Source: CAG-103 sp905215475 (lineage in GTDB: Bacteria; Bacillota; Clostridia; Oscillospirales; Oscillospiraceae). Taken from it: 64,000 bases of DNA. The notes beneath the pieces are model-generated. The model had not been told where the DNA came from. It saw only the letters and a program-made list of their open reading frames with translations, and did no database searches. The stretch is from contig CAJMPW010000001.1 in the NCBI GenBank assembly GCA_905215475.1, positions 1 through 64,000 of the forward strand, in the 5' to 3' direction. Below are positions 1-7,597 of the stretch, piece after piece (the stretch's first letter is position 1; each line of letters opens with the position of its first letter). The position numbers and the translations under genes were made by a program.

Positions 1-2795
1 CTCGTGCCGGCCGTGATGCCGTTGGCAGCTGCCCACTTCACGGCGGCGCAGTAGTAGGCATCACCGGCCACATCGGCAAACGGGTTGTCGAGACCGGAGA
101 CATCCGGAGCGCCGGCGAGCTGATACAGGAACGTGACGATGTGCGCGCGGGTGCAGCCCAGATCGGTGCCGAACGTGTCGGCGGAGACGCCGCCCGTGAT
201 GCGCGGCGCATGGTTGTAGGCCCACTCCACGGCATCGTACTGCACGGTGCCCTCAGTGACATCCTGGAACGGGAGCTTGGCCGTGGCCGGGATCTGGTCA
301 ACGGGGATCTCGGCGCTGACGGAAGCGTTTTCGAGCGTGATCTGGTAGTTCTGGGCGTAGTTTGCCTTGCCCGGCTCATAGGTGTAGATCACGAGTGCCA
401 GCTTGTGGCCTTCCTTGACGGTGTAGAGGTTCGGCTGCAGGTAGATGGTGTAGTCGTGGTTCTCGCCGACCTTCAGCGCGACCTTCGTACCGGCGGAGGC
501 GGAGTCGTAGCCCGCGTCCGGGTTGCACAGATCCATCCAGCCGCGCGCAATGATCTTGTAGCTGACGTCGGTGGCGTTGAGCTCGGCGTAGTCATAGTTG
601 TTCAGACCGCCGCCCATCCACGCGCCGCCGGCGGTGATGGTCTTGGGCACATAGCTGCCCTTTGTGTTGTAGGCCGGGAACGTCGTGCCCTCCGGCGCGA
701 TGTCGACGAGCATGGCGCTGACCATGAGCGCGTCGCGGTCGATCAGCTCGGCGCCGTCCGGCAGAGACACGGTCGCAGCGCCGTCAGCGCTCGCCGCGCC
801 GACGAAGTTGTCGTGGTCGAGGGCGTTTGCCTCGTCGCCGATGTAGTTGTCGTGATCGACCGTGCCGCGCGGGCTGTTCGTCTCCGGTGCGTCATAGTTG
901 TCGGCGCTGGCGGTGAAGCTCACGGCCACGCTGCCCTTGATGACGGTGTCGGCGTCCACATCCATGGTGTACATGGCGCTCACGTCGGTGGAGCCGGCGG
1001 TCAGCGCGTCACGCCAGTTTCTGCGGTTGATGCCCTGTGCGCTGTAGTCGCTGTTGATGGTGGTCGTGCCGGTGTCACCGGCGTTGGACATGACGATGCT
1101 CTCGTCGGTCGTCCAGCTGTCATAGGTGTTCCAGACAGAGGCGTCAACGTTGCTCTGCGCGGTGACGGCGGCCATGTTCTCGGCGCCGTTTTCCACGCCG
1201 CACAGGTAGTGGCTGAACCAGCGGTTGAGGACATTGTTGTAGCTCTCGCCGTCAATGTAGAACTCAAGGTTGCCGGCGGGGTAGCTCGGGGTCAGGTGCG
1301 CGTCCTGATGCAGCAGAAGCTTGACGTTCACGCCCGCCTTCTGATACGCCTGGTACATGAGGTCAAATTCCTTCGTGCGTACGTTGTCGTCATTGAGACC
1401 GTGCACGATCAGCGCCGGGCACTTGATGTTTTCCGCGTCAAGCGTGTAGTCGCGGGTCGCCCAGTGCTCGGAGTAGTCGCCGTTGCTCTTGAGCTGATCC
1501 TGCTGGATCTGGTACATATAGTTGCCGTACTTTTCGGCGATGGTCGCGTAGTCGTCCGGATCGAGGTAGCGGCCGTTGCAGTACCAGCCGAGCCGCTCGG
1601 AGTAGCTGACGGCGCTGCTGGTGGAAATGCCCTGGGAGTTGGTGTACTCGTACCAGCTTGCGATGCCGGCGACGGGGACGATGGTCTCAAGGCCGGCAAC
1701 GCCGGTCGTCGCCAGACCGAACTGCGTCGTGCCGGCGTAGGAGCGGCCGGTCATGCCGACCTTGCCGCTCGACCAGTCGGCCGCGATGGCGATGTTGCCG
1801 GTCTTGTCGGTGTAGGCCGTGCGGTCGCCGTGCAGCCACTCGATCACGCACTTGAACGCATCGATCTCCAGGTCGGTGCCGCAGGTCTCAAAGCCGTCGG
1901 AGCCCTTCGTGCCCAGACCGCCGCACTCGACCACGGCAAAGCCGCGCACGAGATAGTAGTCATACCAGTTGAGATCCTCGTAGTCATACATCTGCTCGTA
2001 CGGATTCCAGTAGTACCAGTCGGCGCTGTTGGCAGCTGCTGCCGCGTCCGCGGTCGTGGCGGTCCCGGCGGGCACGCGTGCCGCCGGCTGGCTGTAGAGC
2101 TTGGAGATGTCATAGCCCTCGCTGCCGAGGTTCTCGCCGGGGTTCATGCTGGAGTTGCAGCCGGTGATGTACGGGCGCGCCTCATAGATGGTGGCCGCCT
2201 TGTAGTTGCCCTCCATCGCTGCGCGCGGGATCTGCACGAGCGCCTTGACGAGGTCGAGCTTGCCGTCATCGTCGGTGTCGTAGTTGGTCTCGACATAGAC
2301 GCAGTAGCGGATGATGTCGCTCTCGGCGTTGCTGTAGCCCTCCGTCACTTCGCCGGTCGTGTAGGGGAAGATGGGCTGGGCCATGCCGTTCATGTACAGC
2401 GGCTGCAGCTTGTCCGCGTGCAGCGCGTCATACATCTGGTCGGCGACCGCCTTCATCTGGCGGTAAGCTGCGAGCGTGCAGGCGGCGTCGGTGTCGGTGT
2501 CCGCGTCGATCATGCCCATGCTGCGCGCCTGCGCCAGATAGTCATCCGGGAACGAGCCGAGCTGCTGCTCGGTCATGCCCGTCCACAGCAGCAGCGCGCG
2601 CACTGCGTCTGCTACGGTCAGTTCGGTGTTTTCGCCTGCGCCGTCGGGGACGAGCGCAGTGCCGTCGATGTCTGCCAGATCGGCATACGTCACGGCGGGT
2701 GCGCTGCTGCTGTCGTTCACGGCGAGCGCCGTGCCGGGCAGAAGCGACAGCACCATGACCAGCGTCAGCAGCAGAGTCAAGATTCTCCTCTTCAT
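1..2795 (-). CDS. SLH-anchored X-prolyl dipeptidyl-peptidase (S15 family), C-terminus cut by window edge
   Basis: Reading from an ATG at 2795, with an AAGAAGG ribosome site just upstream, the frame stays open for 931 codons to the window edge. The protein begins with a Sec signal (MKRR, a Leu-rich core, then GTALA). The middle is a serine peptidase of the S15/CocE alpha-beta hydrolase family: GMTGRSYAGT carries the nucleophile Ser352, HGLNDDNV supplies the likely acid Asp, and LLHQDAHLTP the likely catalytic His. The family removes Xaa-Pro dipeptides from peptide N-termini or cleaves related esters and amides. A beta-rich C-terminal domain typical of S15 enzymes follows. Near the window start, stretches such as FQDV and FGTDLGCTRAHIVTFLY are SLH modules, so the enzyme is probably bound to the cell wall surface. 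PepX enzymes are usually intracellular, so surface display is notable. The exact substrate is inferred. Confidence 0.88.
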   Translation of the reverse strand, partial: MKRRILTLLLTLVMVLSLLPGTALAVNDSSSAPAVTYADLADIDGTALVPDGAGENTELTVADAVRALLLWTGMTEQQLGSFPDDYLAQARSMGMIDADTDTDAACTLAAYRQMKAVADQMYDALHADKLQPLYMNGMAQPIFPYTTGEVTEGYSNAESDIIRYCVYVETNYDTDDDGKLDLVKALVQIPRAAMEGNYKAATIYEARPYITGCNSSMNPGENLGSEGYDISKLYSQPAARVPAGTATTADAAAAANSADWYYWNPYEQMYDYEDLNWYDYYLVRGFAVVECGGLGTKGSDGFETCGTDLEIDAFKCVIEWLHGDRTAYTDKTGNIAIAADWSSGKVGMTGRSYAGTTQFGLATTGVAGLETIVPVAGIASWYEYTNSQGISTSSAVSYSERLGWYCNGRYLDPDDYATIAEKYGNYMYQIQQDQLKSNGDYSEHWATRDYTLDAENIKCPALIVHGLNDDNVRTKEFDLMYQAYQKAGVNVKLLLHQDAHLTPSYPAGNLEFYIDGESYNNVLNRWFSHYLCGVENGAENMAAVTAQSNVDASVWNTYDSWTTDESIVMSNAGDTGTTTINSDYSAQGINRRNWRDALTAGSTDVSAMYTMDVDADTVIKGSVAVSFTASADNYDAPETNSPRGTVDHDNYIGDEANALDHDNFVGAASADGAATVSLPDGAELIDRDALMVSAMLVDIAPEGTTFPAYNTKGSYVPKTITAGGAWMGGGLNNYDYAELNATDVSYKIIARGWMDLCNPDAGYDSASAGTKVALKVGENHDYTIYLQPNLYTVKEGHKLALVIYTYEPGKANYAQNYQITLENASVSAEIPVDQIPATAKLPFQDVTEGTVQYDAVEWAYNHAPRITGGVSADTFGTDLGCTRAHIVTFLYQLAGAPDVSGLDNPFADVAGDAYYCAAVKWAAANGITAGT

Positions 2796-2876
2796 GATAA
2801 GCCTTCTTTCTGTGTGGGATGACCTTCGCCGCCGGAGCAGCGGGAGTGCGCCGCAGACGGAAAAAATCTTATGTGC

Positions 2877-2905
2877 AGTTTACGTCTGAAATGTAAATTT
2901 TTCAA
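2877..2905 (-). promoter_or_regulatory. Probable sigma-A promoter of the S15 peptidase gene
   Basis: On the minus strand TTGAAA (2900-2905) is followed after exactly 17 bp by TAAACT (2877-2882). It lies about 85 bp upstream of the peptidase ATG at 2795. Confidence 0.55.
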
Positions 2906-3124
2906 TTGACAAAGCACACAAGGTTTTTGCGAATTTATATTCATGTTTCGTCGAATTATCGATATAATAATACATTAACATAGTTCAACATATGCATTCG
3001 CGCACGTAATAACGCAAAATTCCTATATGTTCCATAGCTTTTTGCGCACACCAAGCTGTGGGCGGCAAAACGAGCGGGTTTATATATATTCATCCGAATG
3101 TTCGCTTTATTCGCGTGCGGACGC
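2906..3124. other. AT-rich intergenic stretch, nothing assigned
   Basis: This part of the divergent spacer is strikingly AT-rich compared with the rest of the window. I see no credible open frame with a ribosome site and no strong hairpin. It probably holds only upstream promoter sequence. Confidence 0.5.
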
Positions 3125-3175
3125 TTGACAAATACCCACCGGGGGTATATATTTGAAAATACCCCGGAGGGGTAT
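3125..3175 (+). promoter_or_regulatory. csoR-copA promoter with two CsoR-type operators
   Basis: TTGACA (3125-3130), a 17-bp spacer and TATATT (3148-3153) form a strong sigma-A promoter. The spacer contains TACCCACCGGGGGTA (3133-3147). A second, near-perfect palindrome, ATACCCCGGAGGGGTAT, lies at 3159-3175. G/C-tract palindromes of this form are the known operator type of CsoR/RcnR repressors, so apo-CsoR would block both the promoter and early elongation. Confidence 0.82.
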
Positions 3176-3200
3176 ACGGAAAGCAATGAGGTACTGACAT

Positions 3201-3518
3201 ATGGACGATGAGAAAAAAACCTGCTGCTGCGGCTGTTCGCAGCGCAAGAAGGAGCGCACGCCGGAGGAGTATACGCGCCTCATCCACCGGCTCAACCGCA
3301 TCGAGGGGCAGATCCGCGGCATCCGCGGCATGGTCGAAAACGATGCCTACTGCCCGGATATCCTCGTGCAGTCGGCGGCGGCCGGCGCGGCGCTCAACGC
3401 ATTTAATAAGGAACTGCTGGCCAGCCACATCCGCACCTGCGTCGTCGAGGACATCCGCGGCGGCAAGGATGAAGTGATCGACGAGCTGGTGGCGACGCTG
3501 CAAAAGCTCATGAAATGA
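3201..3518 (+). CDS. csoR: Copper-sensing transcriptional repressor CsoR
   Basis: This 105-residue all-helical repressor belongs to the CsoR/RcnR (DUF156) family. The diagnostic copper ligands are present in the expected order: Cys51 (AYCPD), His76 and Cys80 (SHIRTC). The helix RLNRIEGQIRGI is the family's DNA-contacting segment. The N-terminus carries an extra cluster of four cysteines (Cys8, 9, 10 and 12), a feature of some Clostridial members. It is the first gene after a promoter containing two G/C-tract operators, and its stop is followed 23 bp later by the copper ATPase start. It should therefore repress its own operon until Cu(I) binds. Nickel or persulfide sensing is less likely because the Cys-His-Cys set and the CopA neighbour both point to copper. 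Confidence 0.93.
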   Translation: MDDEKKTCCCGCSQRKKERTPEEYTRLIHRLNRIEGQIRGIRGMVENDAYCPDILVQSAAAGAALNAFNKELLASHIRTCVVEDIRGGKDEVIDELVATLQKLMK

Positions 3519-3541
3519 GCATCCCCGAAGGAGGGACAATC

Positions 3542-6058
3542 GTGAAGCAATTTGATGTCACCGGCATGAGCTGCGCCGCCTGCTCGGCGCGCGTGGAAAA
3601 GGCGGTGTCGCACGTGCCGGGCGTGACGGCGTGCGCGGTCAGCCTGCTGACAAACTCCATGGGTGTGGAGGGCACGGCGCCGGCGCAGGCGATCATCGAC
3701 GCGGTGCAGGCCGCGGGCTACGGCGCGGCGCTTCAGGGCGCGCAGACGCCCTCTGCGTCCACAGCCGACGCCTTGACCGATCATGAGACGCCGAAGCTGC
3801 GGCGCAGACTCGGCTGGTCGCTGGGTTTTTTGCTGGTGCTGATGTATGTGTCCATGGGGCACACGATGTGGGGCTGGCCGCTGCCGGGCTTTTTTGACGG
3901 CAACCATGTTGCCGTGGGACTGACGCAGCTGCTGCTGACGGGCATTATCCTTGTCATCAATCAGCGGTTTTTCATCAGCGGCTACAAGGCGCTCTGGCAT
4001 CGCGCGCCGAATATGGACACGCTCGTGGCGCTCGGCGCGACGGCGGCGTTTGCCTACAGCACGTATGCGCTCTTTGCCATGACGGGCGCACAGACGCGCG
4101 GCGACGAGCAGGCGGTCATGGGCTATATGCATGACTTGTATTTTGAGTCCGCCGCCATGATCCTCACGCTCATCACGGTGGGCAAGACGCTTGAGGCGCG
4201 CGCCAAGGGCAAGACGACCGACGCACTGCGCAGCCTCCTGCAGCTTGCGCCCAAGACTGCGACCGTCGAGCGCGGCGGCGCGGAGGTGACCGTGCCGATC
4301 GAGCAGGTGCGTCTGGGCGACGTGTTTCTCGTGCGGCCGGGGGAGCGCATCCCGGTCGACGGCGTGGTGCTCTCGGGCACGAGCGCGGTCAACGAGGCGG
4401 CGCTCACCGGCGAGAGCATCCCGGCCGACAAAGCGCCGGGTGCAGCCGTATCGGCCGCGACGGTGAACCAGTCCGGCTTCCTCAAATGCCGTGCCACGCG
4501 CGTCGGCGAGGACACGACCCTTGCGCAGATCATCCGCATGGTGCGCGACGCGGCGGCAACGAAAGCGCCGATCGCCAAGATCGCGGACAAGGTGTCCGGC
4601 GTGTTCGTGCCGGCGGTCATGGGCGCCGCGCTCGTGACGTTTCTCGTCTGGCTGCTGCTGGGCCGCAGCGTGGGCTACGCGCTCGCGCGCGGCATCTCGG
4701 TGCTGGTCATCAGCTGCCCGTGCGCGCTCGGTCTCGCCACACCGGTGGCGATCATGGTCGGCAGCGGTGTGGGCGCGAAAAACGGCGTCCTGTTCAAGAC
4801 GGCGGCCTCCCTTGAGGAGACCGGCCGCATTCAGATCGTCGCGCTCGACAAGACCGGCACCGTTACCTCCGGCGAGCCCACGGTGACGGATATCTGTCCC
4901 GTCCCGGGCGTGACGGAGACGGAGCTGCTGGGCGCAGCCTGCGCGCTCGAGCAAAAGAGCGAGCACCCGCTGGCCAAGGCCGTGCTGCGCCGCGCGCAGG
5001 CGGACGGACTGACCGCCGCCGAGGTGACGGCGTTTCAGGCACTGCCGGGCAGCGGGCTTCAGGCCGCGCTCGACGGGCAGCTGCTCTGCGGCGGCAATGC
5101 GGACTTCATCCGCACCGTGACGGCGCTCCCCGATGCCGTTTCGGCGCACGCGCAGCGGCTTGCGCAGGTAGGCAAGACGCCGCTCTTTTTCGCGCGTGGC
5201 GGAAAGCTTCTCGGCATCATCGCCGTTGCGGACGTGCTCAAGCCCGACAGCCCGCAGGCCATCCGCGCGCTGAAAAACATGGGCATCCGCGTCGTCATGC
5301 TCACGGGCGACAATGCGCGCACGGCCGAGGCCATCGGCGCACAGGCCGGTGTGGATGAGGTGATCGCGGGCGTGCTGCCCGACGGCAAGGAGCGCGAGAT
5401 CCGCCGCCTGCGTGCGCGCGGCAAGGTCGCCATGGTCGGCGACGGCATCAACGACGCCCCGGCGCTCACGCGCGCGGATGTCGGCATCGCCATCGGTGCG
5501 GGCACGGACGTGGCCATCGACGCAGCCGACGTCGTGCTCGTCAACAGCCGCCTGAGCGATGTTCCGGCGGCCATCCGGCTCAGCCGCGCAACGCTGCGCA
5601 ACATCCACGAAAACCTGTTCTGGGCATTTTTCTACAACACCATCGGCATCCCCATCGCGGCGGGCGTGTTCGTTCCGCTCGGCCTGACGCTCAGCCCCAT
5701 GCTCGGCGCGGCGGCCATGAGCCTGTCGAGCTTTTGCGTGGTCACGAACGCCCTGCGCCTGAATCTGTTTGACCTGCACGATGCACGTCGTGATCACAAA
5801 CGTGCAAGCCATCTCAAAGAAGTACCGGAAATCAAGGAGGAAACCACAATGAAAAAGACCATTTCAATCGAAGGCATGATGTGCGCTCACTGCGAGGCGA
5901 CCGTGAAGAAGGCGCTCGAGGCGCTGCCGGAGGTCACCGAGGCCGCCGTCAGCCACACGGCGGGCACTGCCGTCGTGACGCTCAGCGCCCCGGTGGACGA
6001 CGCCGTGCTCAAGGCCGCCGTCGAGGCCAAGGATTACACCGTTACCGGCATCGCATAA
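3542..6058 (+). CDS. copA: Copper-exporting P1B-type ATPase CopA with a C-terminal CopZ-like domain
   Basis: The start is set at GTG 3542, 6 bp after AAGGAGGG (3528-3535), giving 838 residues. An N-terminal heavy-metal domain (GMSCAAC) is followed by transmembrane helices, the TGES actuator motif, the metal-binding CPC pair in the membrane (Cys392, Cys394), the phosphorylated Asp436 in DKTGT, and GDGINDAP in the hinge. These define a Cu(I)-exporting ATPase in the cytoplasmic membrane. Unusually, after the last helices and a short charged linker the frame continues into a second heavy-metal domain (MMCAHC) that looks like a free CopZ chaperone. Its own ATG and ribosome site lie inside the gene. 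The gene directly follows csoR and shares its copper-controlled promoter. Confidence 0.95.
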   Translation: MKQFDVTGMSCAACSARVEKAVSHVPGVTACAVSLLTNSMGVEGTAPAQAIIDAVQAAGYGAALQGAQTPSASTADALTDHETPKLRRRLGWSLGFLLVLMYVSMGHTMWGWPLPGFFDGNHVAVGLTQLLLTGIILVINQRFFISGYKALWHRAPNMDTLVALGATAAFAYSTYALFAMTGAQTRGDEQAVMGYMHDLYFESAAMILTLITVGKTLEARAKGKTTDALRSLLQLAPKTATVERGGAEVTVPIEQVRLGDVFLVRPGERIPVDGVVLSGTSAVNEAALTGESIPADKAPGAAVSAATVNQSGFLKCRATRVGEDTTLAQIIRMVRDAAATKAPIAKIADKVSGVFVPAVMGAALVTFLVWLLLGRSVGYALARGISVLVISCPCALGLATPVAIMVGSGVGAKNGVLFKTAASLEETGRIQIVALDKTGTVTSGEPTVTDICPVPGVTETELLGAACALEQKSEHPLAKAVLRRAQADGLTAAEVTAFQALPGSGLQAALDGQLLCGGNADFIRTVTALPDAVSAHAQRLAQVGKTPLFFARGGKLLGIIAVADVLKPDSPQAIRALKNMGIRVVMLTGDNARTAEAIGAQAGVDEVIAGVLPDGKEREIRRLRARGKVAMVGDGINDAPALTRADVGIAIGAGTDVAIDAADVVLVNSRLSDVPAAIRLSRATLRNIHENLFWAFFYNTIGIPIAAGVFVPLGLTLSPMLGAAAMSLSSFCVVTNALRLNLFDLHDARRDHKRASHLKEVPEIKEETTMKKTISIEGMMCAHCEATVKKALEALPEVTEAAVSHTAGTAVVTLSAPVDDAVLKAAVEAKDYTVTGIA
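5849..6058 (+). CDS. Possible internally initiated CopZ-like copper chaperone (same frame as copA)
   Basis: An ATG at 5849 lies 7 bp after a full AAGGAGG (5834-5840) and is in frame with copA. Starting here gives a complete 69-residue ferredoxin-fold heavy-metal domain beginning MKKTISIEGMMCAHCEAT, the normal length and start of a CopZ chaperone. The sequence supports either an ATPase with a permanently attached chaperone, or two products from one frame. There is no stop codon between the two parts. I list it because the ribosome site is as good as those of neighbouring genes. Production of the free protein is inferred. Confidence 0.5.
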   Translation: MKKTISIEGMMCAHCEATVKKALEALPEVTEAAVSHTAGTAVVTLSAPVDDAVLKAAVEAKDYTVTGIA

Positions 6059-6074
6059 GAGCGCGGCCAAACCG

Positions 6075-6125
6075 CAGCGCCGAAGGCTTCCCGTTCCGGG
6101 AATGCCTTCGGCGCTGTTTGTTTCT
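6075..6125 (+). terminator. Terminator of the csoR-copA operon
   Basis: A 13-bp stem (CAGCGCCGAAGGC, 6075-6087, with its complement at 6104-6116) is followed by a T-rich run. Confidence 0.85.
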
Positions 6126-6150
6126 ATGTGCAAAAAAGCGGGGATTTCGG

Positions 6151-6179
6151 TTGCCGCAGCGGGAAAAATTCGTTATACT
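6151..6179 (+). promoter_or_regulatory. Probable promoter of the solute-binding protein / LuxR gene pair
   Basis: TTGCCG (6151-6156), a 17-bp spacer and TATACT (6174-6179) lie about 30 bp upstream of the ATG at 6212. Confidence 0.6.
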
Positions 6180-6211
6180 GGATCAAAGCACCCTGCAAGG
6201 AGGTGTCCCGC

Positions 6212-7573
6212 ATGAAACAGTATCCGCGCATGGCAGCCCTGCTGCTGGCGCTGCTGCTCGCGCTCGGCTGCGCCGGCTGCGGCGAGAAGCAGGAGCCCGT
6301 GACCGTGACGATCTGGCACGTCTACGGCGGCGAGACCGAGTCCCCGCTCAACGACCTCATCGACACGTTCAACGAGACCGTCGGCCGCGCGCAGAATATC
6401 CGCGTGCAGGTCGGCAGCGTCACGAACACGAACACCATCCACGAGGCGGTGCTCGCCTCGGCTTACGGCGAGCCCGGCGCGACGGCGCTGCCGGATATGT
6501 TCGTGTCCTATCCCAAGACCGTGCTGGCACTGCCGGATGCGGATATCCTCGTCGACTACCGGGACTATTTCTCGGACGCGGAGCTGGATGATTTCATCCC
6601 CGCGTTTCTTGCCGAGGGGGAGATAGGCGGGCATCTGACCGTGCTGCCGGTGGCCAAGAGCACGGAGATCCTGTTTGTGGACAAGACGCTCTTTGACCGC
6701 TTCGCTGCCGCGACGGGCGCGACGCTCGATGATCTGTCCACATGGGAGGGGCTCTACCGCACGGCGGAGGCCTACACCGCCTGGACGGACGCGCAGACGC
6801 CCGACACGCCGGATGACGGCAAGGCGTTTTTCGTGCACGACTACCATTTTAATTACTTTCAGGTCGGTGTCGAATCCCTCGGCGCGGATTTCTTCGACGG
6901 CGATCAGGTGGCTTTCGGTCCGGTGTTTCGCCGCGTGTGGGAGCCGTATGCCCGCGCGACGCTCGCCGGAAGCGTCTGGCTCAAGAGCGGCTACGCCACC
7001 GAACCTTTGCGCACGGGCGACGCGGTCGCGTCCGTGGCATCGTCGGCGAGCGTGCTCTACTACGCCAACACCGTCACCTACCCGGACAACACCTCCGAGC
7101 CGGTGGAGATCATCTCCCTGCCGTGCCCGACGTTTGCGGGCGGGGAGAAGCTCGTCATGCAGCGCGGCGCCGGCATCTGCACGGTCAGATCCACGCCCGA
7201 GCGCGAGCGCGCGTGCATGACGTTTCTCAAGTGGCTCACGGCGCCCAAGCGCAACGTCGATTTCGTGACGCGGCTGGGCTATATGCCCGTCACGCAGACG
7301 GCGTTTGCAGACGAGCTGCCCAGCGCTGTGCGCACGCTCGATGACCCCATGTACGTCTCGCTCTATCAGGCATATCTCGACACGCAGAGCAGCTACACGT
7401 TCTATACTCCGCCGCAGCGCAGGGATTATCTCGAGCTCGAGACCCGCTTTGAAGAGCAGGTGCGCCTGCAGCTCACGGCCGGGCGCGTGCTCTGCGAACA
7501 GCAGGGCGGCGGCGCGCGTGAGGAGCTGATCTGGTCCACGCTCGACCAATTTGAAAAAAACTACGTCCGCTGA
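6212..7573 (+). CDS. Extracellular solute-binding lipoprotein (ABC sugar-type family 1)
   Basis: The ATG at 6212 follows AAGGAGG by 8 bp, giving 453 residues. The N-terminus is a lipoprotein signal with Cys around residues 20-24 (LGCAGC). The mature part starts VTVTIWHVYGG, the first strand of family 1 carbohydrate-binding proteins, and has the usual two-lobe length. Members capture sugars or other small molecules outside the membrane and hand them to an ABC permease. No permease or ATPase gene lies nearby. Instead the next gene, 24 bp downstream, is a membrane-bound transcription regulator, so this protein may serve sensing rather than uptake. The ligand is unknown. Confidence 0.85.
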   Translation: MKQYPRMAALLLALLLALGCAGCGEKQEPVTVTIWHVYGGETESPLNDLIDTFNETVGRAQNIRVQVGSVTNTNTIHEAVLASAYGEPGATALPDMFVSYPKTVLALPDADILVDYRDYFSDAELDDFIPAFLAEGEIGGHLTVLPVAKSTEILFVDKTLFDRFAAATGATLDDLSTWEGLYRTAEAYTAWTDAQTPDTPDDGKAFFVHDYHFNYFQVGVESLGADFFDGDQVAFGPVFRRVWEPYARATLAGSVWLKSGYATEPLRTGDAVASVASSASVLYYANTVTYPDNTSEPVEIISLPCPTFAGGEKLVMQRGAGICTVRSTPERERACMTFLKWLTAPKRNVDFVTRLGYMPVTQTAFADELPSAVRTLDDPMYVSLYQAYLDTQSSYTFYTPPQRRDYLELETRFEEQVRLQLTAGRVLCEQQGGGAREELIWSTLDQFEKNYVR

Positions 7574-7597
7574 GGCGGCAGAAAGGCGGTGACGGCC

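Noticed and set aside
141..2822. An 893-codon plus-strand open frame opposite the S15 peptidase
   Set aside because: The minus-strand frame has a signal peptide, catalytic triad and SLH modules; this one is compositionally biased with no motif.
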